A DNA stretch of 40,883 nucleotides from Clostridia bacterium (GTDB lineage: Bacteria > Bacillota > DTU025): assembly GCA_034926675.1 (NCBI GenBank), contig JAYFQW010000072.1, positions 1 to 40,883 on the forward strand. Direction: 5' to 3'. Below, piece by piece: positions 23,936 through 32,723 of this stretch. The translations under genes were made by a program, and so were the position numbers. Each line of letters begins with the position of its first letter. Position 1 is the stretch's first letter. The notes beneath the pieces were generated by a model. That model saw only the letters and a list, made by a program, of their open reading frames with translations, was not told the origin of the DNA and did no database searches.

Positions 23936-26332
23936 TTGGCGAAATCCAAGAAAGGCACAGACAAGCTGCGCAAGGCCGCAGCAGTTCCGAGCGCCGCTGG
24001 CGGAGCGCCCCGCGCGGTCGATTCTGATGCGGTGAACATCGAGGAGATACTGGCCAAGTACGACCGGGAGTCGGCCACCAGGCACATGGCCAGATGGCTC
24101 TCGATCATCGTCACGGTTGTCGCGATTGCGTTCGCTCTGTTCCAGCTGTACACCGCGATCACCGGCGAGAAGGCCCCTCAGATTCAACGCATCACGCACC
24201 TGGGGTTCGTCCTCGTCCTCACGTTTCTGCTGTATCCGCCCACTGTCAAGGGGCGCGATAAGTTCGCATGGTTCGACCTGGCGCTAGTGGCCGGTGGAGC
24301 GGCTGTGGCAGGCTATTACCTCCTCAACTACCGCGGCCTCATGCTCCGGGCAGGCGACTACACTAGCCTCGACATGGTCATCGGGTGTGTGGGAATCCTC
24401 TTGGTGATTGAGGCGGCCCGGCGCGTGGTCGGGCTTCCGATCACTATCTTGGTGTCAGTTTGCCTGCTGTACGCTTACTTCGGAAAGTACATGCCAGGCT
24501 TTCTGCAGCACCGTGGTGCGTCTTTCAGCAGGTTGGTCACCCACATGTTCTTCACCACCGAAGGTATACTCGGAATTCCACTCGGCGTCTCATCCACCTT
24601 CATATTCCTCTTCATCATGTTCGGCGCCTTTCTCGAAAAGACAGGCATCGGCCAGTTCTTCATCGATCTTGGCAACGCCGTCGCAGGTGGACAGAGAGGC
24701 GGACCGGCGAAGGTGGCTGTGTTCACATCGGCCCTTGAGGGAACCGTATCCGGAAGCTCTGTCGCCAACACCGTAGGCAGCGGAAGCTTCACAATACCGA
24801 TGATGAAGAGCCTCGGCTACCGGCCGGAATTCGCCGGCGCAGTTGAGGCGGCAGCCTCCACAGGCGGACAGATCATGCCCCCGATCATGGGCGCCGCCGC
24901 CTTCCTGATGGCGGAGTTCCTCGGGATCCCATATGTGCAGATCGCCAAGGCCGCCATCATCCCCGCTCTTCTCTACTTCATGGGAATATGGATCGGGGTG
25001 GACTTAGAAGCGGCCAAGAGCGGCCTCGTGGCCATGCCGAAGGACAAGATCCCCAGGCTCGGCAGGATACTGGCTGAGAAGGGTCAGCTTATCCTCCCCA
25101 TCGTCGGGATGGTGTTCTTCCTATCCACAGGCAGGACGCCCACAAAGGCGGCCATCTATGGGATCATCCTGGCGATTCTGGCAGGGGTGCTCAAACGCGA
25201 GACCGCTGCCCCAACGGCAGCCTGGGCAAAGCCCATGATGCCCAACTTTGACCTAGTGTCAGGCATTGTCATTGCCTTCACCGCAGGCGCGTTCGCGATT
25301 CGTGAGTTCATGTCGGTTCCGCTCTGGAACGCAGTTCTGCTGGGAACTCTGCCTCCAGTGGTCTATTTCGCACTGCTCCGTCTTCTCACGATGGGCTCTG
25401 GAAATGGCAAGAACGCCGGCGCCGGGCTGCTCACATTCCTCGTGAAGCATGGAGATATCGTCCTCACTCTGGGCGGACTCGCATACATGCATTTCAACGG
25501 CCAGTCCGCCACTGCGTGCGTAGTCTACGGGGTTGCGATGTTCTTCCTGAGTCGTGCGCTCGTGGGCGCCCCACAGGTGAGCCTGAAGCAGTTCTTCGCA
25601 GCTCTCGAACAGGGCGCCAGAACCTCAGTCGGCGTGGCCGTGGCGTGCGCATCGGCAGGCATCATCGTGGGCACAGTCACCCTCACAGGGCTCGGGCTCA
25701 AGCTCGCTACCGGGCTTGTCGACCTATCAGGCGGACATCTGCTGCTCACGCTGTTCTTCACGATGCTCACATCGCTCATACTCGGAATGGGCGCTCCCAC
25801 AACCGCCAACTACGTAATCACGTCTACGATAGCTGCGCCCGCGCTGATGAGGCTAGGCGTGCCGCCGCTCGCAGCCCACATGTTCACATTCTACTTCGGC
25901 ATTGTGGCAGACGTTACACCGCCTGTGGCGCTCGCGGCATTCGCAGGCGCAGGAATCGCCAAGGCGGATCCGTTCAAGACTGGAGTCAACGCCACCAAAC
26001 TCGCCATTGCAGCGTTCCTGATTCCGTATTTCTTCGTGTACAGTCCCGACCTGCTGCTGATCAACGCGTCGTGGCTGCACACTCCCAGGATGATCCTGGG
26101 ATCCCTTGTGGGGATGGTCGCTATCGGCGCCGCAGTCGCAGGATGGCTTCGCACACACTCTCCATGGTGGGAGCGGATCTTGCTGTTCGCTGCTGGCCTG
26201 CTTCTGATCGATCCAGGCCTCGTAACGGACGTGATAGGCCTCATCCTATTGGCTCTCTGCTTTGCGACCCAGACTGCCAGACTACGCCGCACTGGAGGCC
26301 CTAGAGGGCCAGTCGTGCGCAGGTTCGCGTAA
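23936..26332 (+). CDS. TRAP transporter fused 4TM/12TM membrane subunit
   Basis: This is the ion-driven permease of a TAXI-type TRAP system, with the small (4TM) and large (12TM) subunits fused, about 798 residues. The N-terminal 55 residues are charged (AKSKKGTDKLRK and EEILAKYDRESATR). Many hydrophobic helices follow, with TRAP large-subunit motifs SALEGTVSGSSVANTVGSG, AAASTGGQIMPPIMGAAAF and GMGAPTTANYV. The likely start is TTG 23936 (or CTG 23927), just after the DUF1850 stop; the longer frame to 23822 would lie inside the DUF1850 gene. The last 100 residues add extra helices, ending in a basic tail. A strong terminator follows at 26409. Confidence 0.93.
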   Translation: MAKSKKGTDKLRKAAAVPSAAGGAPRAVDSDAVNIEEILAKYDRESATRHMARWLSIIVTVVAIAFALFQLYTAITGEKAPQIQRITHLGFVLVLTFLLYPPTVKGRDKFAWFDLALVAGGAAVAGYYLLNYRGLMLRAGDYTSLDMVIGCVGILLVIEAARRVVGLPITILVSVCLLYAYFGKYMPGFLQHRGASFSRLVTHMFFTTEGILGIPLGVSSTFIFLFIMFGAFLEKTGIGQFFIDLGNAVAGGQRGGPAKVAVFTSALEGTVSGSSVANTVGSGSFTIPMMKSLGYRPEFAGAVEAAASTGGQIMPPIMGAAAFLMAEFLGIPYVQIAKAAIIPALLYFMGIWIGVDLEAAKSGLVAMPKDKIPRLGRILAEKGQLILPIVGMVFFLSTGRTPTKAAIYGIILAILAGVLKRETAAPTAAWAKPMMPNFDLVSGIVIAFTAGAFAIREFMSVPLWNAVLLGTLPPVVYFALLRLLTMGSGNGKNAGAGLLTFLVKHGDIVLTLGGLAYMHFNGQSATACVVYGVAMFFLSRALVGAPQVSLKQFFAALEQGARTSVGVAVACASAGIIVGTVTLTGLGLKLATGLVDLSGGHLLLTLFFTMLTSLILGMGAPTTANYVITSTIAAPALMRLGVPPLAAHMFTFYFGIVADVTPPVALAAFAGAGIAKADPFKTGVNATKLAIAAFLIPYFFVYSPDLLLINASWLHTPRMILGSLVGMVAIGAAVAGWLRTHSPWWERILLFAAGLLLIDPGLVTDVIGLILLALCFATQTARLRRTGGPRGPVVRRFA

Positions 26333-26408
26333 GCCTGGCAGGCCTGGCAGAGGCCCCTGGCAGCCCGGCTCGCCTCTCCTGGCTCAACCCCGCCACGGCA
26401 CTGCAAAT

Positions 26409-26457
26409 GAAAGGCCCCCCGCGTCTCCCTGCTGGGAGCAGCATGCGGGGGCCTTTC
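26409..26457. terminator. Bidirectional terminator between TRAP operon and galT
   Basis: GAAAGGCCCCC pairs with GGGGGCCTTTC, followed inside by GC/GC and a small CTCCC-TGCT-GGGAG hairpin. The plus-strand tail CTTTCTTCTCTGTTT is T-rich, and the minus-strand side begins TTTCATTT. It lies between the convergent ends at 26332 and 26519, so it can serve both. Confidence 0.75.
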
Positions 26458-26518
26458 TTCTCTGTTTCTGCTGGCGCAGCCCAAGCCCAGGCGGCTGCCG
26501 AAGCGGCCCGCGGCCTGG

Positions 26519-27574
26519 CTACAACTTCTCCGCAGGACATGTTGCCCCGTCGAGCTCAGCGATTTTGTCGCGGAGCGCGGCGGCGCAATCCTCTGGAGTG
26601 GCCACGTTGATGTAGAACCCGGAACCCCACTCGAACCCTGCCACCTTGGTCAGCCTGGGCACGATCTCGAAGTGCCAGTGGTTGTACCTCTCGTCTCCTG
26701 CAGAGGCAGGAGGGGTGGAATGGAGAACGCAGTTGAACGGCGGGTCTCCGAGTACTTCCGACAGGCTCCAGAACACCTTCTTGAACAGCCTGGCCAGCTC
26801 CATCATTTGCGTCTTCTCCATCCGTTCGAAGAACGGGGAATGCGCCTTGGGTGTGATCAGAATCTGGAATGGCAGGTACGACGCGTAAGGCGCATGCGCG
26901 ATGAATTCGTTGTTCTCGTAGATGATGCGCTTATTGTCCGCCCTCTCCTGCCTGATCACGTCGCACATGATGCAGCGCTCTTTCAGCCGGAAGTACTCGG
27001 CCGAACTCTCCTGCTCTTCCGCTACACGCTTGGGAACCACGGGAAGCCCTATGAGCTGTGAATGCCCATGCGCCTGAGAGGCGCCTGCCTCCGGGCCGTA
27101 GTTCTTGAATATGAGCACGTATCTGAGGGCAGGATTATGCATCAAGCCAATGAGCCTGTCCCGATACGACCATAGCATCTCCTCGAACTCGTGCTCGGTG
27201 CTTGTAGCCCAGGTATGGTTGTGTCTTGGCGACTCGACTATCACCTCATGTGCGCCGAACCCGGTGGCCATATCGTACATCCCCTGACCAATCCGCTCCA
27301 GGGGGATGCCAGGATCGACAGCGGAGTACTTGTTTGGGATCACCCTGATCCACCAGCCAGGAGTATCCCTCTGGGTGCCCGCATTCCGGTAAGCCGCGAC
27401 CTCCGGCGGGGTCATCATCTCGTTGCCTTCGCAGAATGGGCACTTGGGATCCCGCTCCGGCATATCCGGAGAGGTGACTGGGGCAGGCGAATGCAGTTGG
27501 CTGGGCCTCTTGGCGCGTTCAGTAGCAATGATCACCCATCTTCGAGTGACTGGGTCTTTTCGCAGCTCTGACAT
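26519..27574 (-). CDS. galT: GalT-family hexose-1-phosphate uridylyltransferase
   Basis: This HIT-superfamily enzyme transfers UMP between UDP-glucose and a hexose 1-phosphate through a uridylylated histidine. The 351-residue protein shows CPFCEGNE (zinc site), ESPRHNHTW, SQAHGHSQLIGLP and the nucleophile motif NHWHFEIVPRL. These residues are intact. It follows glgA by about 50 bases and probably shares its transcript, and no galK or galE is present. In that setting it may supply or recycle nucleotide sugar for glycogen rather than serve galactose use; some relatives act on other sugar phosphates. The ATG at 27574 has AGAGGTGA upstream. Confidence 0.9.
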   Translation of the reverse strand: MSELRKDPVTRRWVIIATERAKRPSQLHSPAPVTSPDMPERDPKCPFCEGNEMMTPPEVAAYRNAGTQRDTPGWWIRVIPNKYSAVDPGIPLERIGQGMYDMATGFGAHEVIVESPRHNHTWATSTEHEFEEMLWSYRDRLIGLMHNPALRYVLIFKNYGPEAGASQAHGHSQLIGLPVVPKRVAEEQESSAEYFRLKERCIMCDVIRQERADNKRIIYENNEFIAHAPYASYLPFQILITPKAHSPFFERMEKTQMMELARLFKKVFWSLSEVLGDPPFNCVLHSTPPASAGDERYNHWHFEIVPRLTKVAGFEWGSGFYINVATPEDCAAALRDKIAELDGATCPAEKL

Positions 27575-27622
27575 GTGGTCACCTCTGATTCTCAGATTCC
27601 TTCAACATCAGGCGGGGCAGGT

Positions 27623-29029
27623 TCAGCCTTGTGCCCGCGCCGACGACAGGTCCCGGTACAAAGAGATGTAGTCATTCACCGATCTGTTCCACGAGTAGTC
27701 CGCTGTCATACAACGCACCCTTGTGGCAAGGCAAGCCTCTGGATCGCGGTACAATGCAAGAGCCCTGCTCATCGCCTTGTGCAGTTCCTCCCAGGAGTAG
27801 TTCCAGAACACCACGCCAGTCTCAGGCTCCGTCACAGAATCCCGAAGGCCCCCAACGGCTCGGACGATGGGTATCGATCCGTACCTCATGGCTATCATCT
27901 GCCCGAGCCCGCACGGCTCGAACTTGGATGGCATCAGGAAGAAGTCGGCCCCCGCGTATATCTCGTGCGCCAGGTAGTTGCTGAAAGCGAGCTTGACTCC
28001 TACCTTGCCTGGGTAGGCATGGGCCAAACCCCGAAGAGACTCCTCGTACTCAGCCGATCCTGTTCCCAGCACCACGAACTGCACGTCCTCAGATGCAAAC
28101 CTGCGGACGGCCTCGATCAGAATGTCGACTCCCTTCTGCTCGAAGAGACGTCCAACAAAGCCGAAGACCGGCGCATCGGGTCTGTATTCAAGGCCGAACT
28201 TGGCCAGCAGCGATCTCTTGTTGTGCTCACGAGCGCCAATGGATTCCACATCGTACTGGGACGCAACCAGCGTGTCTGTGGCCGGGTTCCATTCGGCGTA
28301 AGAAAGCCCGTTTAGTATCCCCCGAATCGAATCGCGCCTTGCGGCAAGCACTGCCTCGAGCCCCATTCCGAATTCGGGTGTCTGGATCTCGGAAGCGTAT
28401 GTCGGCGATACCGTGGTTACCTTATCTGAGTAAGTTATCGCGGCTTTCAGAATGTTGAACTTGCCACCGTACTCCGCGCCATTCGGCTTGAACTGCTCCC
28501 ATGGCAGCGATGAGTAGAGGAAATCGCTCCAATCGCCCTGCCCCTGAAATGCAAGGTTGTGGATTGTCGTTACAGTGCCGGGGTCTCCCGGACACCCGTA
28601 CACCCTGCAGTACACTGGGAGCATACCGGTATGCCAGTCGTTCGCGTGAACCACATCAGGCTTGATTATGCGCGCAAGCTCATACGCCGCCTTGGAGAAG
28701 AACATGAAACGGCGCATGTCATCTGGAAAATCGTATGGCCTCTCTCTGGCGAAGTAGGCCCCGTTCCGTATGGCGTAGAGCGTGAGATTGGGGGCTATGG
28801 AGGCAGTGTGCACCTGCCCTTCCTCGCGGCCGTAGCCCATGGGCGGGTAGACAGATCCCCATTCCTCCAGCGACAGTCCGTTCCATTTGGCAGTCTCGTA
28901 CTTCGGCATGACGAGGTGAACACTGCAACCTGACTCAGCAAGGAATCCTGGAAGGCTCCCAGCAACGTCGGCAAGCCCGCCCACTTTCATGAACGGGTTG
29001 ACCTCCGAGGCGGCAAAGAGGATCTTCAC
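27623..29029 (-). CDS. glgA: Glycogen synthase
   Basis: This GT5 glycosyltransferase extends alpha-1,4-glucan from ADP- or UDP-glucose. At 468 residues it has the usual bacterial length. The N-terminal sugar-nucleotide motif KVGGLADVAGSLP, HANDWHTG, the linker FVGRLFEQKGVDIL and the C-terminal catalytic EPCGLGQMIAMRYGSIPIVRAVGGL are all visible. The start is GTG 29029, with GGAGG ten bases upstream. It follows the GH57 branching-enzyme gene by 35 bases, a natural pair for making branched glycogen. glgC is not in the window. Confidence 0.95.
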   Translation of the reverse strand: MKILFAASEVNPFMKVGGLADVAGSLPGFLAESGCSVHLVMPKYETAKWNGLSLEEWGSVYPPMGYGREEGQVHTASIAPNLTLYAIRNGAYFARERPYDFPDDMRRFMFFSKAAYELARIIKPDVVHANDWHTGMLPVYCRVYGCPGDPGTVTTIHNLAFQGQGDWSDFLYSSLPWEQFKPNGAEYGGKFNILKAAITYSDKVTTVSPTYASEIQTPEFGMGLEAVLAARRDSIRGILNGLSYAEWNPATDTLVASQYDVESIGAREHNKRSLLAKFGLEYRPDAPVFGFVGRLFEQKGVDILIEAVRRFASEDVQFVVLGTGSAEYEESLRGLAHAYPGKVGVKLAFSNYLAHEIYAGADFFLMPSKFEPCGLGQMIAMRYGSIPIVRAVGGLRDSVTEPETGVVFWNYSWEELHKAMSRALALYRDPEACLATRVRCMTADYSWNRSVNDYISLYRDLSSARAQG

Positions 29030-29064
29030 TCGCAGCGAACCTCCTTCTCCGTTTGGCTCGGGGG

Positions 29065-30603
29065 CTAGTACGAGTACTCCGACAGGTTATGGTCATGGAG
29101 TTCTTCACGTAGGCGGCTGTATGCTTCCGCGAAACTGCGCCTGTGCCCCTCGAAGCGCCTTTGCGGGTAGTCTCCCGCGGTATCAGTATACATCAGGAAC
29201 TCCCAGTCGGAAGCCATCATTAGGAGGAACTCGCGGAGCACCCTGTCCACATCTCCCTGAAGGTTCCAGAAGTCCCCCGGCCAAGGCCCGAAAGGGGTGA
29301 GGACCCAGCTCTGGTCAACCACATCCTCAACCTCCCAAATCTTCTCCCACATGGGCCTGGTGTTTTCATTCATCCAGACTGAATGGTCACAGTTCACGCC
29401 CCACGACGATTCAACAGGCTCCACCCTGGCGATCCGCGCGTGGTCAACTGCATCAACCACCCTGGACGGTGTGGTGAAGTCAACCGCGGATGCCTTCGCA
29501 AACAGGCGAGATACTTCCTCAAGGAAGATGGGACCCTCGAACCACCAGTGCCCGTATAGCTCTGTATCGAACGCCGTGGTAAGAACCGGCGTCTCCGACT
29601 CCGCGCGGTCAGCTGCCGCCTCCACTTGCGCCACGAAATGCGCCGCATGCTCCTTTGCGCGAGCCACAGCGGCCTCAGGGTCGTATGGCTTCTTCGTGGA
29701 GAGGTCGCCCACGGAATCCGTCACCCGATGGTAGCGCATCCCTGAGCGTGGGTTCTGCCTGTGGAACTCCCTGTAGGTGAAGTCGCCAGGGTATCCTGTC
29801 CACTTCGACCAGACCTGGGCGCACAGCTGGGGATGACGCGGGAATACCATCAGGTCTGAGCTGCCGCACAGATAGACAGTGTCAACAGGTTTCCCCGTGT
29901 CAGGCGTGACCCGAGTGCTCTGCCCGTAGTGGCTCACCGCCTTGCCGCCCTTCACCGCCATGGCATCGAGCACCGTGTACCGGTACCCCTCACTATCCAC
30001 AAAAGACTCAAGCCCAGGCTTGTATGCGCATTCTGGGAACCAGAACCCCTTGGGCTCAATGCCCATCACGTCTGTGAACATCACCTTGCCCATGCGGATC
30101 TGGAGCTTCCTGGACTTGTCGCACTTCAGCAGCGGGAGATACGCATGAGTTGCGGCGGATGTGGCAAGTTCAATCATCCCGTCTCTGGCCAGAGCCGCGA
30201 AGGCCCCTGGCAAATCCCGGCGCATTCCGTCGTACTCCTGCATCGCCTGGGAAAGCTGATCCTCCATCCAGAAAGCGAGTTTAGCAAGATCAGTCCTCCC
30301 AGACTGCAGAAACTCCGCGCGATCCTCCTTCACCCGGAGGCGGCGGTCTTCGAGATACGACGCAAAACCCTGCTTGAATCCATCAGTCGCCAGCTGCTGG
30401 GCAAGCACTGGAGTAATGCTCACGGTGAGGTTCGACGGAACACCGTCTCTTGCCAGGTTCCTTATCGACCTGATGAGCGGGAGATAGCAGTCCCAGGCTA
30501 TCTCGTATATCCACTCCTCGCCAAAAGGCCACTTGCCGCAGCCCATGACCCATGGCAAATGGCTGTGCAACACCATGATGAACTTGGCTCGGTCCTTGCT
30601 CAT
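29065..30603 (-). CDS. GH57 alpha-1,4-glucan branching enzyme
   Basis: This is a glycoside hydrolase family 57 protein of the type often annotated as DUF1957 or GH57 branching enzyme; it forms alpha-1,6 branches in glycogen. The 512-residue protein has the opening HSHLPWV (13-19), the nucleophile region GFWFPECAYKPG with E191, and the acid/base region FDTELYGHWWFEGP with D346, followed by the helical C-terminal region SWGVNCDHSVWMNENTRPMW. Both catalytic acids match the Thermococcus-type enzyme. GGAGGTGG lies seven bases before the ATG. It is paired with glgA just downstream. A GH13-type GlgB is not seen, so this should be the main branching enzyme of the locus. Confidence 0.9.
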   Translation of the reverse strand: MSKDRAKFIMVLHSHLPWVMGCGKWPFGEEWIYEIAWDCYLPLIRSIRNLARDGVPSNLTVSITPVLAQQLATDGFKQGFASYLEDRRLRVKEDRAEFLQSGRTDLAKLAFWMEDQLSQAMQEYDGMRRDLPGAFAALARDGMIELATSAATHAYLPLLKCDKSRKLQIRMGKVMFTDVMGIEPKGFWFPECAYKPGLESFVDSEGYRYTVLDAMAVKGGKAVSHYGQSTRVTPDTGKPVDTVYLCGSSDLMVFPRHPQLCAQVWSKWTGYPGDFTYREFHRQNPRSGMRYHRVTDSVGDLSTKKPYDPEAAVARAKEHAAHFVAQVEAAADRAESETPVLTTAFDTELYGHWWFEGPIFLEEVSRLFAKASAVDFTTPSRVVDAVDHARIARVEPVESSWGVNCDHSVWMNENTRPMWEKIWEVEDVVDQSWVLTPFGPWPGDFWNLQGDVDRVLREFLLMMASDWEFLMYTDTAGDYPQRRFEGHRRSFAEAYSRLREELHDHNLSEYSY

Positions 30604-30731
30604 TGACGTTCCACCTCCTGCGTGACTGCTGACTGTTCCGTAAGGTTACGGCATGACAGTTGTCAGTTCACGCCACATCATGGGTACTTCTCCAGGCTAG
30701 AGCGCGTCTCCTCTACTCGCCGGCGCCGCCC

Positions 30732-31913
30732 CTATCTATCTTTCAAGCGGCTGATGGCGCCCTCGATTCGGGTGAGCCCCTCGCAGAGAACTGACCGAGG
30801 GCACGCGATGTTGATCCTCTGGAATCCGGCGCCGCCAGGGCCAAACATGGGCCCATCGCTGAGCCCGACCCGAGCCTTGTCGACCAACAACCGTCGGAGC
30901 TCCGATGGAGCAAGCCCAAGCTCCCGGAAATCCAGCCATATGACATATGTGCCCTCTGGAGGCATCACGCGCACCTCTGGCGCCCGGGCCGCGAAGAACT
31001 CAGTCATGTACTTGAGATTCCCCTCAAGGTACGCCATGGCCTGATCCAACCAATCATCGCCGTAGGTGTAAGCAGCCTCAAGCCCGGTCACGCCAAACAG
31101 GTTCCCATCGCCGAGCCCGAGCCCCCGCAGCACCTTCTCGAACCGCGAACGCAGCGCAGGATCGGGGATGATGGCCACGGACGCCGCAAGCCCTGCGATG
31201 TTGAATGTCTTGCTCGGCGCGATGAATGTTACGGAGTTGCTTGCGACCTGATCATTCAGGGAACTGAAAGGAACATGCTTTGCCCAGGGGTACACGATAT
31301 CCGAGTGGATCTCATCAGATATGACGGTGACGCCGTGCGACATGCACATCTCGGCGACACGGCACAGCTCAGATCGGGTCCATACCCTTCCCACAGGATT
31401 CGCAGGGCTGCAGAGGAGCAGAAGCTTCGGGCCGCGGTTGAGTTTGGCCTCGAGGTCCCCCCAGTCGAACGTGTACCTGTCGCCGTCGAGGGAATATTGG
31501 TTCACCATGAGCACCCGACCGTTGGATTCCACGACTCGGAAGAACGGCGGATAGACAGGGGACTGGACGACCACGCCATCGCCCGGCTGAGCAAACGCGA
31601 GAACGGAGATGGCCAAACCGGGGACAACTCCAGGGGTCGAGAGGATCCACGAGGGGTCAATCCGCCAACCGTGCCGCCTCTCCACCCAGCCCACCACGGA
31701 ATCGTAGTACGACTTCCCGACGCCAGTGTAGCCATAGACGCCATGTTCCGCGCGTCTGGCTATTGCCTCCATGACAGGCAATGGCGCAGCGAAATCCATG
31801 TCTGCAACCCACATCGGAAGGATATCCGCCCTCCCGAACACCCTGTCGTTGAAATCCCACTTCTCGGAGTTGGTGCCTCGCCTGTCCAACACACTGTCAA
31901 AGTCGTAGCGCAC
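30732..31913 (-). CDS. MalY/PatB-type pyridoxal-phosphate aminotransferase / C-S lyase
   Basis: This fold-type I PLP enzyme resembles PatB and MalY, which cleave cystathionine to homocysteine, pyruvate and ammonia and can also transaminate. It opens with the typical FDSVLDRRGTNSEKWDF and MWVADMDF. It has LCSPANPVGRVWT and SDEIHSD (the Asp binding the pyridine ring), and the PLP lysine lies in IAPSKTFNIAGLAAS. GTG 31913, six bases after AGAGGTG, is preferred over GTG 31922 (393 or 396 residues). It lies about 130 bases upstream of the GH57 gene, so a common transcript with the glycogen genes is possible but not certain. Confidence 0.9.
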   Translation of the reverse strand: MRYDFDSVLDRRGTNSEKWDFNDRVFGRADILPMWVADMDFAAPLPVMEAIARRAEHGVYGYTGVGKSYYDSVVGWVERRHGWRIDPSWILSTPGVVPGLAISVLAFAQPGDGVVVQSPVYPPFFRVVESNGRVLMVNQYSLDGDRYTFDWGDLEAKLNRGPKLLLLCSPANPVGRVWTRSELCRVAEMCMSHGVTVISDEIHSDIVYPWAKHVPFSSLNDQVASNSVTFIAPSKTFNIAGLAASVAIIPDPALRSRFEKVLRGLGLGDGNLFGVTGLEAAYTYGDDWLDQAMAYLEGNLKYMTEFFAARAPEVRVMPPEGTYVIWLDFRELGLAPSELRRLLVDKARVGLSDGPMFGPGGAGFQRINIACPRSVLCEGLTRIEGAISRLKDR

Positions 31914-31985
31914 CCAACGCACCTCTCATCAAGGTTAGTTCCGGAGCACTCGCAGAAGCGTGACACTGGGAGTTCCTGGTTTGCC

Positions 31986-31999
31986 CCGGTATGTACCGG
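31986..31999. promoter_or_regulatory. Inverted repeat CCGGTA-TG-TACCGG
   Basis: This perfect 6+2+6 inverted repeat lies in the divergent region between the MalY/PatB gene and the YmaF-type gene. It could be an operator for either. No known regulator matches with confidence. Confidence 0.35.
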
Positions 32000-32028
32000 T
32001 ACTTCGCGCCCAGTGCGTTTTGTCCTGT

Positions 32029-32045
32029 TTGTGCCCAGGGCACAA
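32029..32045. promoter_or_regulatory. Perfect 17-bp palindrome TTGTGCCC-A-GGGCACAA
   Basis: This perfect 8+1+8 inverted repeat lies 46 bases upstream of the YmaF-type TTG start. TATAAG at 32066-32071 could serve as a -10 box for that gene, which would place the palindrome near -35 to -55, suitable for a dimeric regulator. The regulator is unknown. Confidence 0.5.
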
Positions 32046-32091
32046 CACCTGTGATTCTGGAGGGGTATAAGATGTGCTGAGGTGATCCGAC

Positions 32092-32487
32092 TTGCTGGAG
32101 AGGCTTTTTGATCGTCTGGAGCAGAAGAGTTTCGGAGTTCGCGACTTCCGGAAGCATGTTCACAGAATAGACGGAACCACCGTGAATGAGGCAGGCCACT
32201 CCCACAGGGTGGGGTTTGTGACCGGGCCGCCGTGGCCCTCGCCCAGAGGCCACGTCCACCGCGTCGTAGGCGCAACTGCGTCAGGGAAGACTTCCCACTC
32301 TCACGAGGTGAGCGGATGGACATCGCCATCCACATCCACAGATGCCAACCACACTCACACGGTTTCACTGCGGACCAAAAACGCGGAATCCCACGTTCAC
32401 AGGATCAACGGGGTCACCGCGTCTTTCATTCCCAGCCGGACAGCTGCCTATCGCACAGAGGCGCAGGATGGAGTGTTCCCGGAGTAG
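32092..32487 (+). CDS. YmaF-like histidine-rich repeat protein
   Basis: This 131-residue protein has six H-x-H motifs, at residues 22-24, 36-38, 54-56, 69-71, 87-89 and 101-103. Their offsets run 14, 18, 15, 18, 14, a symmetric pattern. Repeats such as HVHRIDGTT and GHSHRV match the Bacillus YmaF family, whose function is unknown. The many histidines suggest divalent-metal binding. There is no signal peptide or membrane helix. The start is TTG 32092, six bases after AGGTGA. It precedes the decarboxylase beta-subunit gene by 236 bases on the same strand. Confidence 0.8.
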   Translation: MLERLFDRLEQKSFGVRDFRKHVHRIDGTTVNEAGHSHRVGFVTGPPWPSPRGHVHRVVGATASGKTSHSHEVSGWTSPSTSTDANHTHTVSLRTKNAESHVHRINGVTASFIPSRTAAYRTEAQDGVFPE

Positions 32488-32604
32488 GCCCGGCAGCCTC
32501 TGAGCTTGCCTAGCACTTGCGGAGCAGAGGCGCCGCAAGCAGGCGGACGGCACACGGAGACCACGGACCGAATACACAGACGCCTAGGCCTATACTGCTG
32601 GATG

Positions 32605-32639
32605 ACCTTCGGCCCACTTTCCGTGGATGAGTCGAAGGT
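32605..32639 (+). promoter_or_regulatory. Hairpin with T-run in the leader of the decarboxylase beta gene
   Basis: ACCTTCG (32605-32611) pairs with CGAAGGT (32633-32639), enclosing an inner CCAC/GTGG pair, and the sequence soon runs into CCGTTTTTCG. It could terminate the YmaF-type transcript or act as an attenuator before the gene at 32724. No riboswitch class was recognised. The rest of 32488-32723 shows nothing else clear. Confidence 0.4.
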
Positions 32640-32723
32640 TATCCGTTTTTCGTGGCGAATTCTATGAAAAGGTGCGCCCACGCGCACAACACTGCCGGAT
32701 TGCGCTAAAGGAGGATCCCGCAA

